This document shows positions 38,922-48,078 of a stretch of DNA of 64,000 nucleotides, in pieces (within the stretch, counting starts at the first letter, position 1; the number at the start of each line of letters is the position of its first letter). A program made the translations under genes and the position numbers. The notes below the pieces were generated by a model. That model saw only the letters and a list, made by a program, of their open reading frames with translations. It ran no database searches and had not been told where the DNA came from. This DNA comes from Paenilisteria riparia FSL S10-1204 (GTDB lineage: Bacteria; Bacillota; Bacilli; Lactobacillales; Listeriaceae), in NCBI RefSeq assembly GCF_000525995.1, contig NZ_AODL01000010.1:1-64000 (forward strand), written 5' to 3'.

Positions 38922-38955
38922 TAATACGGGAGCACATCACGTGCTCCCATGTATT
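37307..38955 (+). repeat. Copy 2 of the 1.65-kb duplication
   Basis: Matches 32518-34173 including the terminal hairpin. The A/T-rich sequence after each copy (GAAATACGRGCAAA, TGTTCACAAA, ATCACGTCAA elements) is also recognisably shared, so the duplicated unit included the intergenic promoter region. Confidence 0.9.
38923..38955 (+). terminator. Hairpin after the second duplicated gene
   Basis: AATACGGGAGCAC and GTGCTCCCATGTATT form the same stem as at 34141, with one changed base in the 3' arm. No U-run follows. Confidence 0.5.
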
Positions 38956-39202
38956 TGAAGCAATATTTTCCCGAAAAAATACTACTCAGCCCCTATTTTT
39001 TTGAAATACGAGCAAAATCAAATATTCATCAAATGTTCACAAAGTGCCAATATCACGTCAAAATGCAATTTTTACAGCAAAAAATAGAAGCTTCAATATA
39101 CGTATCATTAAAAATAGGCTATTTGTTCACCATTCCCATAAAATCACGGCAACCTAGCTGGGTGTATACTTAGCACATCAAATAAGAAAGAAGGATATCC
39201 CC

Positions 39203-39661
39203 TTGAAAAAGAAATTAGGACTTTTACTATCAGCAACAGCAATCACACTAGGCCTTGCAGCATGTGGAACAAATGACAACACCCAAGAAGTTAAAAACGA
39301 AGTCGGTAAAACAGTCGAAACAGCAGACCTTGACATCCAAGTCGAATCCGTAAAAAGCGGTTATGCAGAATCAGGCGATAAAAACAAACAAATGCTCATC
39401 GTAGACATGAACATTAAGAATATCTCTAAAGAAGAAAGCGGCGCAGGAGCAGCAGACTTCGAAGTAAAAGCAGATAACGGCAAAAGCTACGATGTATACG
39501 GCTTAGAAGAAAAGAACTTCGGAACAGCTATCAAACCAGGCAAAACAATCGAAGGCAAAGGCTACTACGAAATCCCTGCAGACGCTAAAACAGTCACATT
39601 CTACTACGAACCAGCAGGAAAGAAACAAGCACAATGGGAACTTAAAGTACCCGAAAAATAA
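39203..39661 (+). CDS. DUF4352-type lipoprotein
   Basis: 152 residues. A lipoprotein signal peptide, GLLLSATAITLGLAACGTND, has the lipobox LAAC. The mature part (DLDIQVESVKSGYAESG, LIVDMNIKNISKEESGAG, GTAIKPGKTIEGKGYYEI) is the DUF4352 immunoglobulin-like fold found in many Gram-positive lipoproteins. The TTG at 39203 has AAAGAAGGA 8 bases upstream and no better start is seen. It lies 24 bases before wecC with no terminator between, so it probably heads exopolysaccharide operon 2. Its role is unknown; a membrane-tethered chaperone or polymer-interacting role would be guesswork. Confidence 0.88.
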   Translation: MKKKLGLLLSATAITLGLAACGTNDNTQEVKNEVGKTVETADLDIQVESVKSGYAESGDKNKQMLIVDMNIKNISKEESGAGAADFEVKADNGKSYDVYGLEEKNFGTAIKPGKTIEGKGYYEIPADAKTVTFYYEPAGKKQAQWELKVPEK

Positions 39662-39685
39662 AACGGTTAGGAAAGGTGAAGTAAA

Positions 39686-40948
39686 ATGAAAATCACAACT
39701 ATCGGATTAGGTTATATCGGTCTACCAACGTCGATATTATTCGCCACACACGGTCATCACGTACGAGGCGTTGACGCAAATCCCGCGGTCGTTGAAACAC
39801 TCAATCAAGGATATATTCATATTGAAGAAGAAGGATTACAAGCCCTTTACAACGAAGCCCTACAAGCAGGAAATTTTGAAGCAGCACTAACACCGAGTGA
39901 TTCAGACGCATTCATCATTGCCGTTCCTACACCAAACAACGAAGACGAATACAAATCGTGTGATCTATCGTATGTTATTTCCGCAGTAGAAAGCACGATT
40001 CCGTATTTAGAAAAGGGCAATCTACTCATCGTAGAATCCACCATCGCCCCTCGAACTACCGAAGATGTCGTACAGCCAATGTTAGAAGCAGCAGGTTTTA
40101 CGGTAGGTGAAGATATTTTCTTAGCACACTGCCCAGAACGTGTCTTACCAGGGAACATCGCTTACGAACTTATTCACAATCCGCGCATCATCGGCGGAAT
40201 CACACCAGCCTGCACAGCCGTTGCCAAAAAGATGTATCAAACCGTTGTTCAAGGCGAACTCATCGAATCTACAGCAAGTGAAGCCGAACTAAGCAAACTA
40301 ATGGAAAACACGTATCGCGACGTCAATATCGCACTAGCTAACGAACTCGCAAAAATCGGTTTAGACCTTGAAATCAACGCCTTAAAAGTCATCGAGATGG
40401 CAAACCGTCATCCACGCGTTAACCTCCATTCTCCAGGGCCAGGCGTCGGCGGCCATTGCTTAGCGGTAGATCCTTATTTCGTCGCTGCGGCATCCCCAAC
40501 TTTTTCACCTCTGATTCAAACCGCACGACAAATCAACAGTTCCATGCCACATTTCGTTGTCGAAAACGTCACGAAACTGATGGAAACAGCACCAAATCGC
40601 AAAATCACCATTTTTGGTCTCACATATAAAGGTAACATTGACGACACGCGTGAAAGCCCAGCACAAGAAATCTCATGGATGTTGCAACGCGCAGGCTTTG
40701 ATGTGGTAGAATACGATCCCCATGTAGCGCACGCCACAATGCCAATCGAAGAAGCATGCCAAGACAGCTCACTGATTCTTGTATTAACCGATCATGCCGA
40801 ATTCGAAACCATCCCAGAAAGCGCCACAGAAGTTATGAGCCAAGCCCGAATTTTAGATACAAAAACGATTGTTAAAAACCATCACGCGACATTACATCAT
40901 TTAGGAAACTTATACGAAGCCGTGAATAAAATCCCGCAGAAAATGTAG
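39686..40948 (+). CDS. wecC: UDP-N-acetyl-D-mannosamine dehydrogenase (WecC-like)
   Basis: 420 residues. The N-terminal Rossmann motif GLGYIGLPTSILFATHGH, VESTIAPRTTEDVVQPML, HCPERVLPG and GPGVGGHCLAVDPYFV (catalytic Cys) place it in the UDP-sugar 6-dehydrogenase family. The PGVGGHCLAVDPYF form is typical of WecC, which oxidises UDP-ManNAc to UDP-ManNAcA with NAD+. With the WecG-type transferase three genes on, it predicts a ManNAcA-containing polymer. No UDP-GlcNAc 2-epimerase is in the window; the teichoic-acid copy elsewhere would have to supply UDP-ManNAc. A GlcNAc- or GalNAc-uronate dehydrogenase remains possible. Confidence 0.88.
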   Translation: MKITTIGLGYIGLPTSILFATHGHHVRGVDANPAVVETLNQGYIHIEEEGLQALYNEALQAGNFEAALTPSDSDAFIIAVPTPNNEDEYKSCDLSYVISAVESTIPYLEKGNLLIVESTIAPRTTEDVVQPMLEAAGFTVGEDIFLAHCPERVLPGNIAYELIHNPRIIGGITPACTAVAKKMYQTVVQGELIESTASEAELSKLMENTYRDVNIALANELAKIGLDLEINALKVIEMANRHPRVNLHSPGPGVGGHCLAVDPYFVAAASPTFSPLIQTARQINSSMPHFVVENVTKLMETAPNRKITIFGLTYKGNIDDTRESPAQEISWMLQRAGFDVVEYDPHVAHATMPIEEACQDSSLILVLTDHAEFETIPESATEVMSQARILDTKTIVKNHHATLHHLGNLYEAVNKIPQKM

Positions 40949-40966
40949 AAAGGTGAAGACCCAGCC

Positions 40967-41611
40967 ATGTATTACGAACAATCCAGCGACAAACCAATTC
41001 AATTAAAAGCCAAAGCAACGAACCGTTTTATCCGCATCTTTGACATTATCGCAGCCTTATTGGCCATCCTCATCTCAGCGCCCGTCACACTTATCATCGC
41101 TTGCCTGATTAAACTCGACGACCCGAAAGGCCCTATATTCTTCCGCCAAAAACGAATCGGTAAAAACCAGCAACCGTTCTATATGTATAAATTCCGCTCG
41201 ATGCACGTCGACGCCGAAGCGAAACTAGAAGCCCTGCTCGCTGAAAACGAAATGGAAGGGCATATGTTCAAAATGAAAAACGATCCAAGAATCACCAAAA
41301 TCGGTCGGTTTATCCGCAAAACCAGCTTAGATGAGTTCCCTCAATTTCTTAATATTCTGAAAGGCGAGATGAGTTTTGTTGGGCCACGCCCACCATTAGA
41401 ACGAGAAGTTGCCCAATATAGTGATTACGATTTACAACGATTGACCGTGACGCCAGGTTGTACAGGACTTTGGCAAGTGAGCGGACGCAACACATTAACA
41501 TTTGAAGAAATGGTTGAACTAGATTTGAAATATATTCGCGAACAAAGCATGTGGCTGAACATCAAGATTTTATGTGCCACTTTTAAAGAGTTCGCTGGAA
41601 AAGGAATGTAA
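40967..41611 (+). CDS. Undecaprenyl-phosphate sugar-phosphate transferase
   Basis: 214 residues, the short one-helix form. The N-terminal membrane segment IFDIIAALLAILISAPVTLI is followed by the catalytic domain with FFRQKRIG, YKFRSMHVDAE, KTSLDEFPQFLNILKGEMSF and GPRPPL, and ends in VTPGCTGLWQVSGRN. It starts the lipid-linked repeat unit of exopolysaccharide 2 in the cytoplasmic membrane. AAAGGTGAAG precedes ATG 40967, 18 bases after wecC. Its C-terminal half is closely similar to the partial gene at the window start, so the two loci are paralogous. Confidence 0.94.
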   Translation: MYYEQSSDKPIQLKAKATNRFIRIFDIIAALLAILISAPVTLIIACLIKLDDPKGPIFFRQKRIGKNQQPFYMYKFRSMHVDAEAKLEALLAENEMEGHMFKMKNDPRITKIGRFIRKTSLDEFPQFLNILKGEMSFVGPRPPLEREVAQYSDYDLQRLTVTPGCTGLWQVSGRNTLTFEEMVELDLKYIREQSMWLNIKILCATFKEFAGKGM

Positions 41612-41616
41612 GGATT

Positions 41617-42327
41617 ATGAGAATTGAATTATTAGGAAGTAAGCTCGATTGCTTAACGATGCAAGAAACGGTGACGCGTATCGATGAAATTATCCAAGCA
41701 CGAACGCCCGTACAGCACGTGGTAATAAACGCAAACAAGATTAATTTAATGAAACGAGACGACACTTTACGTGACATTGTGAATGGTTCGCCGCTAATCA
41801 ATGCAGATGGAGCTTCTATTTTATTAGCTGCCAAAATGCTTGGTAAACAAGTGCCAGAACGCGTTACAGGTATTGACTTAATGGATGAATTGCTTCAACT
41901 AGCCGATGAAAAGGCTTATCGCGTCTTCTTTTTCGGAGCGACAGAAGAGGTTGCCCGCCAAGTTGTAATGACAACTAGTAAAAAGTATCCGAACATCCAA
42001 ATCGTGGGTCATGAAAACGGCTATTTTGACGCTAGTATTTCAGCTAGCATTGCCGAGGAAATTCGCGCTAGCCAAGCAGATATTGTGTTTGTCGCTTTTT
42101 CTAGCCCGATGAAAGAATATTGGATTCATGAGCAACTAGAACGTATGAATGTCCCGTTTGTTATGGGAGTAGGCGGTAGTTTTGACGTCATTGCCGGTAA
42201 AACGAAACGCGCACCAGCGTGGATACAACGTCTTGGCTGTGAATGGTTTTATCGCTTCATTCAAGAACCAATCCGAATGTTTGATCGTTACATCGTCGGT
42301 AATCTCGTCTTTCTAGGCATATTTTAA
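41617..42327 (+). CDS. WecG/TagA/CpsF family glycosyltransferase
   Basis: 236 residues. LLGSKLDCLTMQETVTRIDE, HVVINANKINLM, ADGASILLAAKMLGKQVPER and FVMGVGGSFDVIAGKTKRAP are the family signature. Predicted to add ManNAcA (given wecC) to the lipid-linked first sugar, as in enterobacterial common antigen synthesis. It starts 5 bases after the sugar transferase with AAGGA inside the spacer, so translation is coupled. The C-terminus is about 20 residues shorter than the locus 1 paralogue. Donor specificity is inferred from context. Confidence 0.92.
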   Translation: MRIELLGSKLDCLTMQETVTRIDEIIQARTPVQHVVINANKINLMKRDDTLRDIVNGSPLINADGASILLAAKMLGKQVPERVTGIDLMDELLQLADEKAYRVFFFGATEEVARQVVMTTSKKYPNIQIVGHENGYFDASISASIAEEIRASQADIVFVAFSSPMKEYWIHEQLERMNVPFVMGVGGSFDVIAGKTKRAPAWIQRLGCEWFYRFIQEPIRMFDRYIVGNLVFLGIF

Positions 42328-42356
42328 AAGCTAAATAAGAAAGCAGGAAATTTCGC

Positions 42357-43400
42357 ATGAATATTTTAATGATTGGTCCAAGTAGCGCATCAAAAGGCGG
42401 TATCGCAACGGTCATTGGCAATTTCGAGACGCATTTTGATTCCTCCGAACACAACGTAACTTACCTCGCAACATGGCAAGAAGGTACATTCTATAAGCGG
42501 CTCCAAACCACCGTACGCTCTTTTTTCCAACTTCGAAAAATTATTCGCCAAAATAAGATCGATATCGTGCATATTCATATGGCGCAACAAGGCAGTTTTT
42601 ATCGAAAATCATTGTTGCTTTTGCTTTCTAAATCATCTTGTCGCGTCGTACTCCATATGCATGCCTCTCAATTTGACACCTTTTATCATCGTAGCCACCC
42701 CTTGGCTCAGAAATATATACGTTGGACATTGCGTCAACCAGATCAAGTGGTTGTTCTAAGCGAAGAATGGGCCGCATTTTATGAAAAAATAACAGATGTG
42801 CCAGTAACCGTTATTGAAAATGCGGTAGACATGCCAGCAGAAAGTAGTTACAATGCCACCTCGCAACATATTATTGCTTTTGGACGAATCGGCGAGCGCA
42901 AAGGAAGTTATGATATCCTGAAAATAGCAGAAGAAGTAGGTACCGTTTTTCCGAATGTGCAGTTCGATTTATACGGTGACGGTGAGGTGGACAAAGTAGC
43001 CGATGAAATCAAGCAACGCAACTTAACGAATGTGCAACTTGGCGGTTGGATTGATGCCGAAGCGAAAGAGAAGATTTTGCAAGACGCCGTACTTCACATT
43101 TTGCCATCGTATCACGAAGGTCTGCCAATGGCGATTTTAGAAACGATGTCCCACGGAATCCCAAATATTAGCACGTATGTTGGTGGTATTCCTCAAGCCA
43201 TCGAACCAAATCAAAACGGCATGCTCATCGAGGCAGGAAATACCGAACAGCTTGCTACTGCCATCACGACGATGCTTAGTGACCAAGCGATGCGCACCCA
43301 ATTTTCCAAGGCGGCAAGAAGCACGATAGAAAACCGTTTTGCCATGGCTCCGTATCTTAAAAAATGGGAACAACTCTATTCGAAACTAAACCATAAGTGA
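42357..43400 (+). CDS. Glycosyltransferase family 4 protein
   Basis: 347 residues with a GT-B fold pattern. The N-terminus NILMIGPSSASKGGIATVIG is typical of exopolysaccharide GT4 enzymes. The C-terminal domain shows AFGRIGERKGSYDILKIAEE, PSYHEGLPMAILETMSHGIP and STYVGGIPQAIEPNQNG, the donor-binding E-x7-E region. It should extend the repeat unit with one sugar on the cytoplasmic face. It is the only additional glycosyltransferase in locus 2, so the repeat unit may be only a trisaccharide unless genes elsewhere contribute. GCAGGA precedes ATG 42357. Linkage and donor unknown. Confidence 0.91.
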   Translation: MNILMIGPSSASKGGIATVIGNFETHFDSSEHNVTYLATWQEGTFYKRLQTTVRSFFQLRKIIRQNKIDIVHIHMAQQGSFYRKSLLLLLSKSSCRVVLHMHASQFDTFYHRSHPLAQKYIRWTLRQPDQVVVLSEEWAAFYEKITDVPVTVIENAVDMPAESSYNATSQHIIAFGRIGERKGSYDILKIAEEVGTVFPNVQFDLYGDGEVDKVADEIKQRNLTNVQLGGWIDAEAKEKILQDAVLHILPSYHEGLPMAILETMSHGIPNISTYVGGIPQAIEPNQNGMLIEAGNTEQLATAITTMLSDQAMRTQFSKAARSTIENRFAMAPYLKKWEQLYSKLNHK

Positions 43401-43410
43401 GGAGAAACAG

Positions 43411-44125
43411 ATGGAAAACCTATTTAGTATGAAAGACATCATCACCATTTTGAAAAAAAAGTTGGCTTTGGATTGCCAGCTTTGCGATTGGTGGTTTAGT
43501 GACAGCAAGTCTTGTTGTGTATCTTTGGATGACGCCAATGTTTGCCATGAACGCACAAGTGATTGTTTCACAAATGGAGACAAGTCAAAATGCCGTTTCA
43601 CAAAACGCCGAAGTTCAGGCAAATTTACAACTCGTCAACACATACCGCGTTCTCATCACAAGCCCGCGTGTCTTAGATCAAGTTTCCAAGGAGATGGATG
43701 GCGCCTACACGAGCGCAGAACTAGCAGAGAAAATAACGGTTAGCACGGAACAAGATTCACAAGTTATCAACATCACAGCAGAAGACAAAAATGCAGATAC
43801 TGCTGCCGAAATTTCCAATCAAGCCGCACTAGCTTTTCAAAAAATCACACCCAAAGTCATGAAAGTAGACAATATCAATATTTTATCTGTCGCACAACCG
43901 ACAAAAGCAACGACCCCCGTGTCACCAAAACCCGGACTCATCGGGCTTGTTGGTCTATTCGGTGGCATGCTTCTAGGTATCATCATCGCCTTCATGCGCA
44001 ACCTACTTAGCAATAAATTTAAAGAAGAAAAAGATATTGAAACATTAGGCGTACCAATGCTCGGAGCTATCGGTAAACTGCCGGAATATCAATCCAAAGA
44101 CGCAAGGAAAGGAAGAAAAAAATAA
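43411..44125 (+). pseudogene. Wzz/YveK-type chain-length modulator, frameshifted at an A8 tract
   Basis: ATG 43411 follows TGAGGAGAAAC and reads MENLFSMKDIITILKK, then leaves frame. Reducing the A8 at 43453-43460 to A7 gives ILKKSWLWIASFAIGGLVTA and continues into SLVVYLWMTPMFAMNAQVIV. That is the normal first membrane helix followed by the family QVIVSQMETSQN region. The rest carries NTYRVLITSPRVLDQVSKEM and the second helix LIGLVGLFGGMLLGIIIAFM. The reconstructed length of about 237 residues equals the locus 1 paralogue. It overlaps no gene, abuts the kinase start at 44126, and would be its activator. Confidence 0.87.
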
Positions 44126-44818
44126 ATGAGAAGCAAAAAATTTCGCGACAAAACATCCGGTAAACGCAAACTAGTAGCTAAAAACGAACCCCAGTCAGCC
44201 TACGCCGAATCATTTCGTTATATCCGCGCCAACATTGATTTTTCAGGGATTGATAACGAATATAAATCCATCATGATTACATCCCCAGACCCTGACTCCG
44301 GAAAGTCCTTAATTTCTGCCAACCTTGCGATTACTTACGCTGCATTAGATATGAAAACCATCCTCATCGATCTTGACTTGCGAAAACCAACCGTGCACAA
44401 AATTTTCCCAGAGTGCCATTCCTCTTACGGAATTACTGGTTTCTTAAAAGATATGTTGCCATTAGAAGAAGCGATTATAAAAACGGAAGTTCCTCACCTC
44501 GATGTTCTCCCAGTTGGCATGACACCCGCCGATCCCGCTTCCATTCTTAACTCCGAAAAGGTACAACAACTCTACAAAAAGCTCTACGAAAATTACGATC
44601 GCATTATCATTGATACACCCCCAGTCATGTCTGTCGCTGATGCCCAAATCATCGCTTCCTGGGTAGATGGCTCCATTTTAGTCATCCGTAACAACTACAC
44701 CAAACAAGAAAACGCCAAAAAAGCTTTGAAAAAACTAGACGCAGCAGGTGCAAAAGTCATTGGGACAATCTTTAACAACACGAAAATGAAGATGCGGGAC
44801 TATTACTATGCAGAATAA
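44126..44818 (+). CDS. CpsD/CapB-type tyrosine-protein kinase
   Basis: 230 residues, intact. Walker A SPDPDSGKSLISANLA, Walker A' ILIDLDLRKPTVHKIFPE, Walker B RIIIDTPPVMSVADAQ and the C-terminal YYYAE tyrosine cluster are all present, the full set for a BY-kinase. It should autophosphorylate when bound by the Wzz-like membrane activator encoded just before it and so control polymer length and export in locus 2. Its N-terminus MRSKKFRDKTSG parallels the TTG-started locus 1 copy, which is frameshifted. If both frameshifts are real, each locus has lost half of the kinase-modulator pair. Confidence 0.94.
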   Translation: MRSKKFRDKTSGKRKLVAKNEPQSAYAESFRYIRANIDFSGIDNEYKSIMITSPDPDSGKSLISANLAITYAALDMKTILIDLDLRKPTVHKIFPECHSSYGITGFLKDMLPLEEAIIKTEVPHLDVLPVGMTPADPASILNSEKVQQLYKKLYENYDRIIIDTPPVMSVADAQIIASWVDGSILVIRNNYTKQENAKKALKKLDAAGAKVIGTIFNNTKMKMRDYYYAE

Positions 44819-44848
44819 AAATACAGAGCAAAAGAAGGCATGCATGCT

Positions 44849-46241
44849 ATGAATCGTCTAAAAAAACTAGGTTGGAATACGTTCATTATTGGGCTGGGAA
44901 GTATGGGCAGCAAATTTATGATTTTCTTACTAGTTCCGTTTTATACGTTTTATTTATCGCCAGCCGAATATGGAAAAGCAGATATTTTAATGATGACAAT
45001 TTCTATTTTATTGCCGATTGTAACGCTAAGTATTGCAGATGGCGTGTTTCGTTACACGATGGATAAGGTAAGTCCGAAGCAGGTGTTCAGCACAGGATGC
45101 GCGATCTTAATTTTGATGACAGCCATTTTGATTTTGCTAGCACCAATATTATTACAGATCCCCATGCTTCAAAATTATTACTTGCTATGTAGCGCTATTT
45201 TACTTGTCCAGGCATGGAATGCATTATTTCAGCAGCAAGCACGAGCAAACGGCAAACTCATTTTATATTCTGTATCGGGACTTCTTATGGCAGTCGTGTT
45301 ATTTATTGCTAATCTTATCTTTTTGAAATATGGCAATATGGGTATTGAAGGGTTTCTTTATGCCAATTTAGTTGCATTTTCCTGCCAAGCTATTGTCTTG
45401 TTTTTCGGAAGTAAGTTATACCGCTTATTCTCTTTTCGAGAGATGAACAAAGCTTTATTGAAGAAAATGTTGTTGTACTCCTTGCCACTGATTCCAAATG
45501 CGATTCTTTGGTGGGTGATGCAAGTATCAGATCGTTACATTTTAACGCTATTTCTTGGCGTAGCAGCAAATGGTTTATATACGGTTGCCGCTAAAATTCC
45601 AAGTTTGCTATCGATGATAAATACAATCTTTTTCCAAGCATGGAGTATTTCGGCAATTGGAGATGGGATTAAGAAAAACGATACTTTCTTTGCCCAAGTG
45701 TTCAGTATCTTTTCGTGTTTGTTTTTCATCGTGACCGAAGCGATTCTCCTTATCGTGCAACCGCTCGCCGAGACATTGTTCTCCGCAGCGTATCAAGGCG
45801 TTTGGCAGTACGTTCCGTTTCTTTTAATTGCGGTAATCCTGTCCAGTTTCTCAAGTTTCTTAGAAGTTTCCTATATGGCAGAGAAAAAAAACAAAGCAAC
45901 TCGTCATAACCACATTAAAAGGTGGCGCTGTGAATATCGCTTTATCATTCCTGCTTATTCCGTTCATCGGTATTATTGGAGCGTCCATCGCAACGCTTAT
46001 CGGATTCTTAATCACTTGGTTACTCCGCATGAAGCAAACAAGATTTTTCCATCAGATGCAAGCCAAAACGCTCTTTTGGTGTAGCCTTGCTATCTTGTTT
46101 ATACAGAGCATTTACGTATCACTCAGCGACGTTCCTAATATCGTCATCCAACTCGGATTTGCGCTGATGCTAATTACATGTCAACTCCTCCTTGCGAAAA
46201 AAATGATGCGTGCTAAAAACGCGCGTCGCCTTGCGAAATAA
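44849..46241 (+). pseudogene. Wzx-type polysaccharide flippase, frameshifted at an A8 tract
   Basis: Two frames combine to about 464 residues with 12-14 membrane segments. The N-terminus GWNTFIIGLGSMGSKFMIFL then LVPFYTFYLSPAEYGKADIL is the MOP/PST flippase pattern. The first frame goes astray after SYMAEKK. Reducing the A8 at 45884-45891 to A7 gives EKKTKQLVITTLKGGAVNIA and joins the C-terminal helices SFLLIPFIGIIGASIATLIG. Start: ATG 44849, 10 bases after AAAGAAGG, rather than ATG 44840. It would flip the lipid-linked repeat unit to the outer leaflet. As written, it would lose its last two or three helices. Confidence 0.87.
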
Positions 46242-46267
46242 TACAGAAATTAGTGGTGAAATAAAGT

Positions 46268-47491
46268 ATGGTAATCTACATGATCTTGTTTATCGTCGCC
46301 TTGTTTTCCAGTTTGCTGGAGACAATCAACCCAGTTTTGGGGTATATCAATGAAATCATCGTCATTGGCTTTGCAATGGTTGCTCTAGTGAAACTATTTT
46401 TCCTAGAAAAAGCAGAGAAAAAAGCGATGGACGGGTGGATTTTATTATCGCTTGTCTTATGTAGCGCCTTTTTCTTAGTCGCATTTATGCCGAATTTATT
46501 TAACGAGCCACACAATACGATGGCGATGCAACTGTATACCTTTTTCGGGATGACGAAGTTTCTTATTTTATTTTATAGTGGTCGAATTTTGGTGAAGGGG
46601 CTTGATTTTCGAGCGAGTATTCCGTGGATGAAACGCTTAGCATGGCTGTTTTCTATTATTTGTTTACTCGTCTATGTACTAAATATCGCAGTGCCGCTGA
46701 TGCAACCTTTTGATATTCGTTTTGGCATGCCAACGTATGCTTACGGTTTTGGTCACCCCGCGCCGTTTAGTATGATTGTGATTATTTTTACGGTATTGAT
46801 GGTGTTCTTTTCCTTATTGCAAAAAACACGATTGCCGTATCTATATTTACTGTTGAACTTGGGGCTTATTTTTACGGCGGGTAGAAGTACTGCCATCGGG
46901 ATTTATTTATGCCTGTTTTTGCTACTCCTATTCTTTCCATACATCAAGCGAATACCAAATTACATGTATCTTTTACTCGGTAGCTTCCTTGCTTGGTTCA
47001 GCTGGGACCGTATCATCAATCAATTTGGTGCGGAGAACACAGAGGCACGCGGCGTATTACTACGTACATCTGTAGAAATTGCCAAAGACCATGCTCCATT
47101 TGGCGCTGGATTAGGAATGTTCGGCTCTCATGCTTCTCGTCTTCATTACTCACCACTATATTTCGATTACCAGTTATCTCGTGTTTGGGGACTATCCAGT
47201 ATCAATCCATCCTTCATCACAGATTCCTATTGGGCAATGATTATTGGTGAGACAGGCATTCTCGGGAGCATTTTCCTAATTGCGCTATTCATTGTTACAC
47301 TTATCGCGATTATTCGCTCCACGAGTGGTAATTTTAAAATGAAATTAATTGTTGCCTTTCCATTCATTTACGCATTATGTACCAGCCCTGTTGATACACT
47401 GCTTGTATCAGGAAGCATCATCAGCATTATTCTAGCTGTACTTTACATGATTGCATTAAGCCATACAAAACCTAGCGAAAAGCGTACCTAA
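46268..47491 (+). CDS. Wzy-type O-antigen ligase/polymerase family membrane protein
   Basis: 407 residues, about 11 membrane segments, with a large loop near residues 240-315 (TEARGVLLRTSVEIAKDHAP, FGAGLGMFGSHASRLHYSPL), the region containing conserved polar residues of the Wzy/WaaL superfamily. It should polymerise repeat units at the outer face of the membrane, the step after Wzx and controlled by Wzz and the kinase. The start is not certain: ATG 46268 or 46280, with TGGTGAAATAAAG upstream. It completes a Wzx/Wzy-dependent pathway in locus 2. Confidence 0.88.
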   Translation: MVIYMILFIVALFSSLLETINPVLGYINEIIVIGFAMVALVKLFFLEKAEKKAMDGWILLSLVLCSAFFLVAFMPNLFNEPHNTMAMQLYTFFGMTKFLILFYSGRILVKGLDFRASIPWMKRLAWLFSIICLLVYVLNIAVPLMQPFDIRFGMPTYAYGFGHPAPFSMIVIIFTVLMVFFSLLQKTRLPYLYLLLNLGLIFTAGRSTAIGIYLCLFLLLLFFPYIKRIPNYMYLLLGSFLAWFSWDRIINQFGAENTEARGVLLRTSVEIAKDHAPFGAGLGMFGSHASRLHYSPLYFDYQLSRVWGLSSINPSFITDSYWAMIIGETGILGSIFLIALFIVTLIAIIRSTSGNFKMKLIVAFPFIYALCTSPVDTLLVSGSIISIILAVLYMIALSHTKPSEKRT

Positions 47492-47507
47492 AAAGGAGGA
47501 AAAAGCG

Positions 47508-48077
47508 ATGACAACAAACAACAGTCCAGTAACGGAACTAAAAAAAGGGGAATTTATTAAAGAATACGGAGAATATGCGATAATTCATGGTTATATAGTA
47601 TGCAGAACGGGAAATCATTTTATAAAAATATTAAGAGAAGGACATTTCATCATTACGGAGACACCTTTGTTTGGTGACGCTATCCAATTTCAAGCACAAG
47701 GTCATGCCAGAATCACACGATTGCCGATGGTTTCACCAAGCGATTTTTTGCAAAAACAAAACCAAACACAAGCAAGGATGATACAGGCGTTAACCTATCA
47801 GCTAAATATATACGCCTTACCAGTAAAACAAAGAATTATGGCACTTTTATATCAAATTGCCTGTGAAATTGGAATTTGTCAATTAAACAATTGCTATATT
47901 CCCACTGTCATGACACAAGTAGAGTTGGCTAAATATGCACATTGCACACGAGAATATTTAAATGGCGTGCGTAAAGAGTTGATTGAATGCGGCTGGCTAG
48001 CGAAAGGGAAAGAATGGGTATTGTTGGATTGGAGACGCTGGAAAGAATACATGGACAAACCAACATCTCCAATCTGA
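47508..48077 (+). CDS. Crp/Fnr family regulator D, short form
   Basis: 189 residues. The C-terminal HTH is clear (MTQVELAKYAHCTREYLNGV, RKELIECGWLAKGKEWVLLD), with a dimer helix before it and a shortened effector domain (GEYAIIHGYIVCRTGNHFIK, ILREGHFIITETPLFGDAIQ). It is about 35 residues shorter than the other three family members here. AAAAAGGAGG lies 7 bases before ATG 47508, 16 bases after the polymerase gene, so it is in operon 2 and may feed back on it. Effector unknown. Confidence 0.82.
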   Translation: MTTNNSPVTELKKGEFIKEYGEYAIIHGYIVCRTGNHFIKILREGHFIITETPLFGDAIQFQAQGHARITRLPMVSPSDFLQKQNQTQARMIQALTYQLNIYALPVKQRIMALLYQIACEIGICQLNNCYIPTVMTQVELAKYAHCTREYLNGVRKELIECGWLAKGKEWVLLDWRRWKEYMDKPTSPI

Positions 48078-48078
48078 C

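Noticed and set aside
43469..43471. An extra G as the cause of the Wzz frameshift in locus 2
   Set aside because: It also restores a frame, but shortening the A8 at 43453-43460 gives a better family match (KKSWLWI at the helix start) and fits the pattern of the other breaks.
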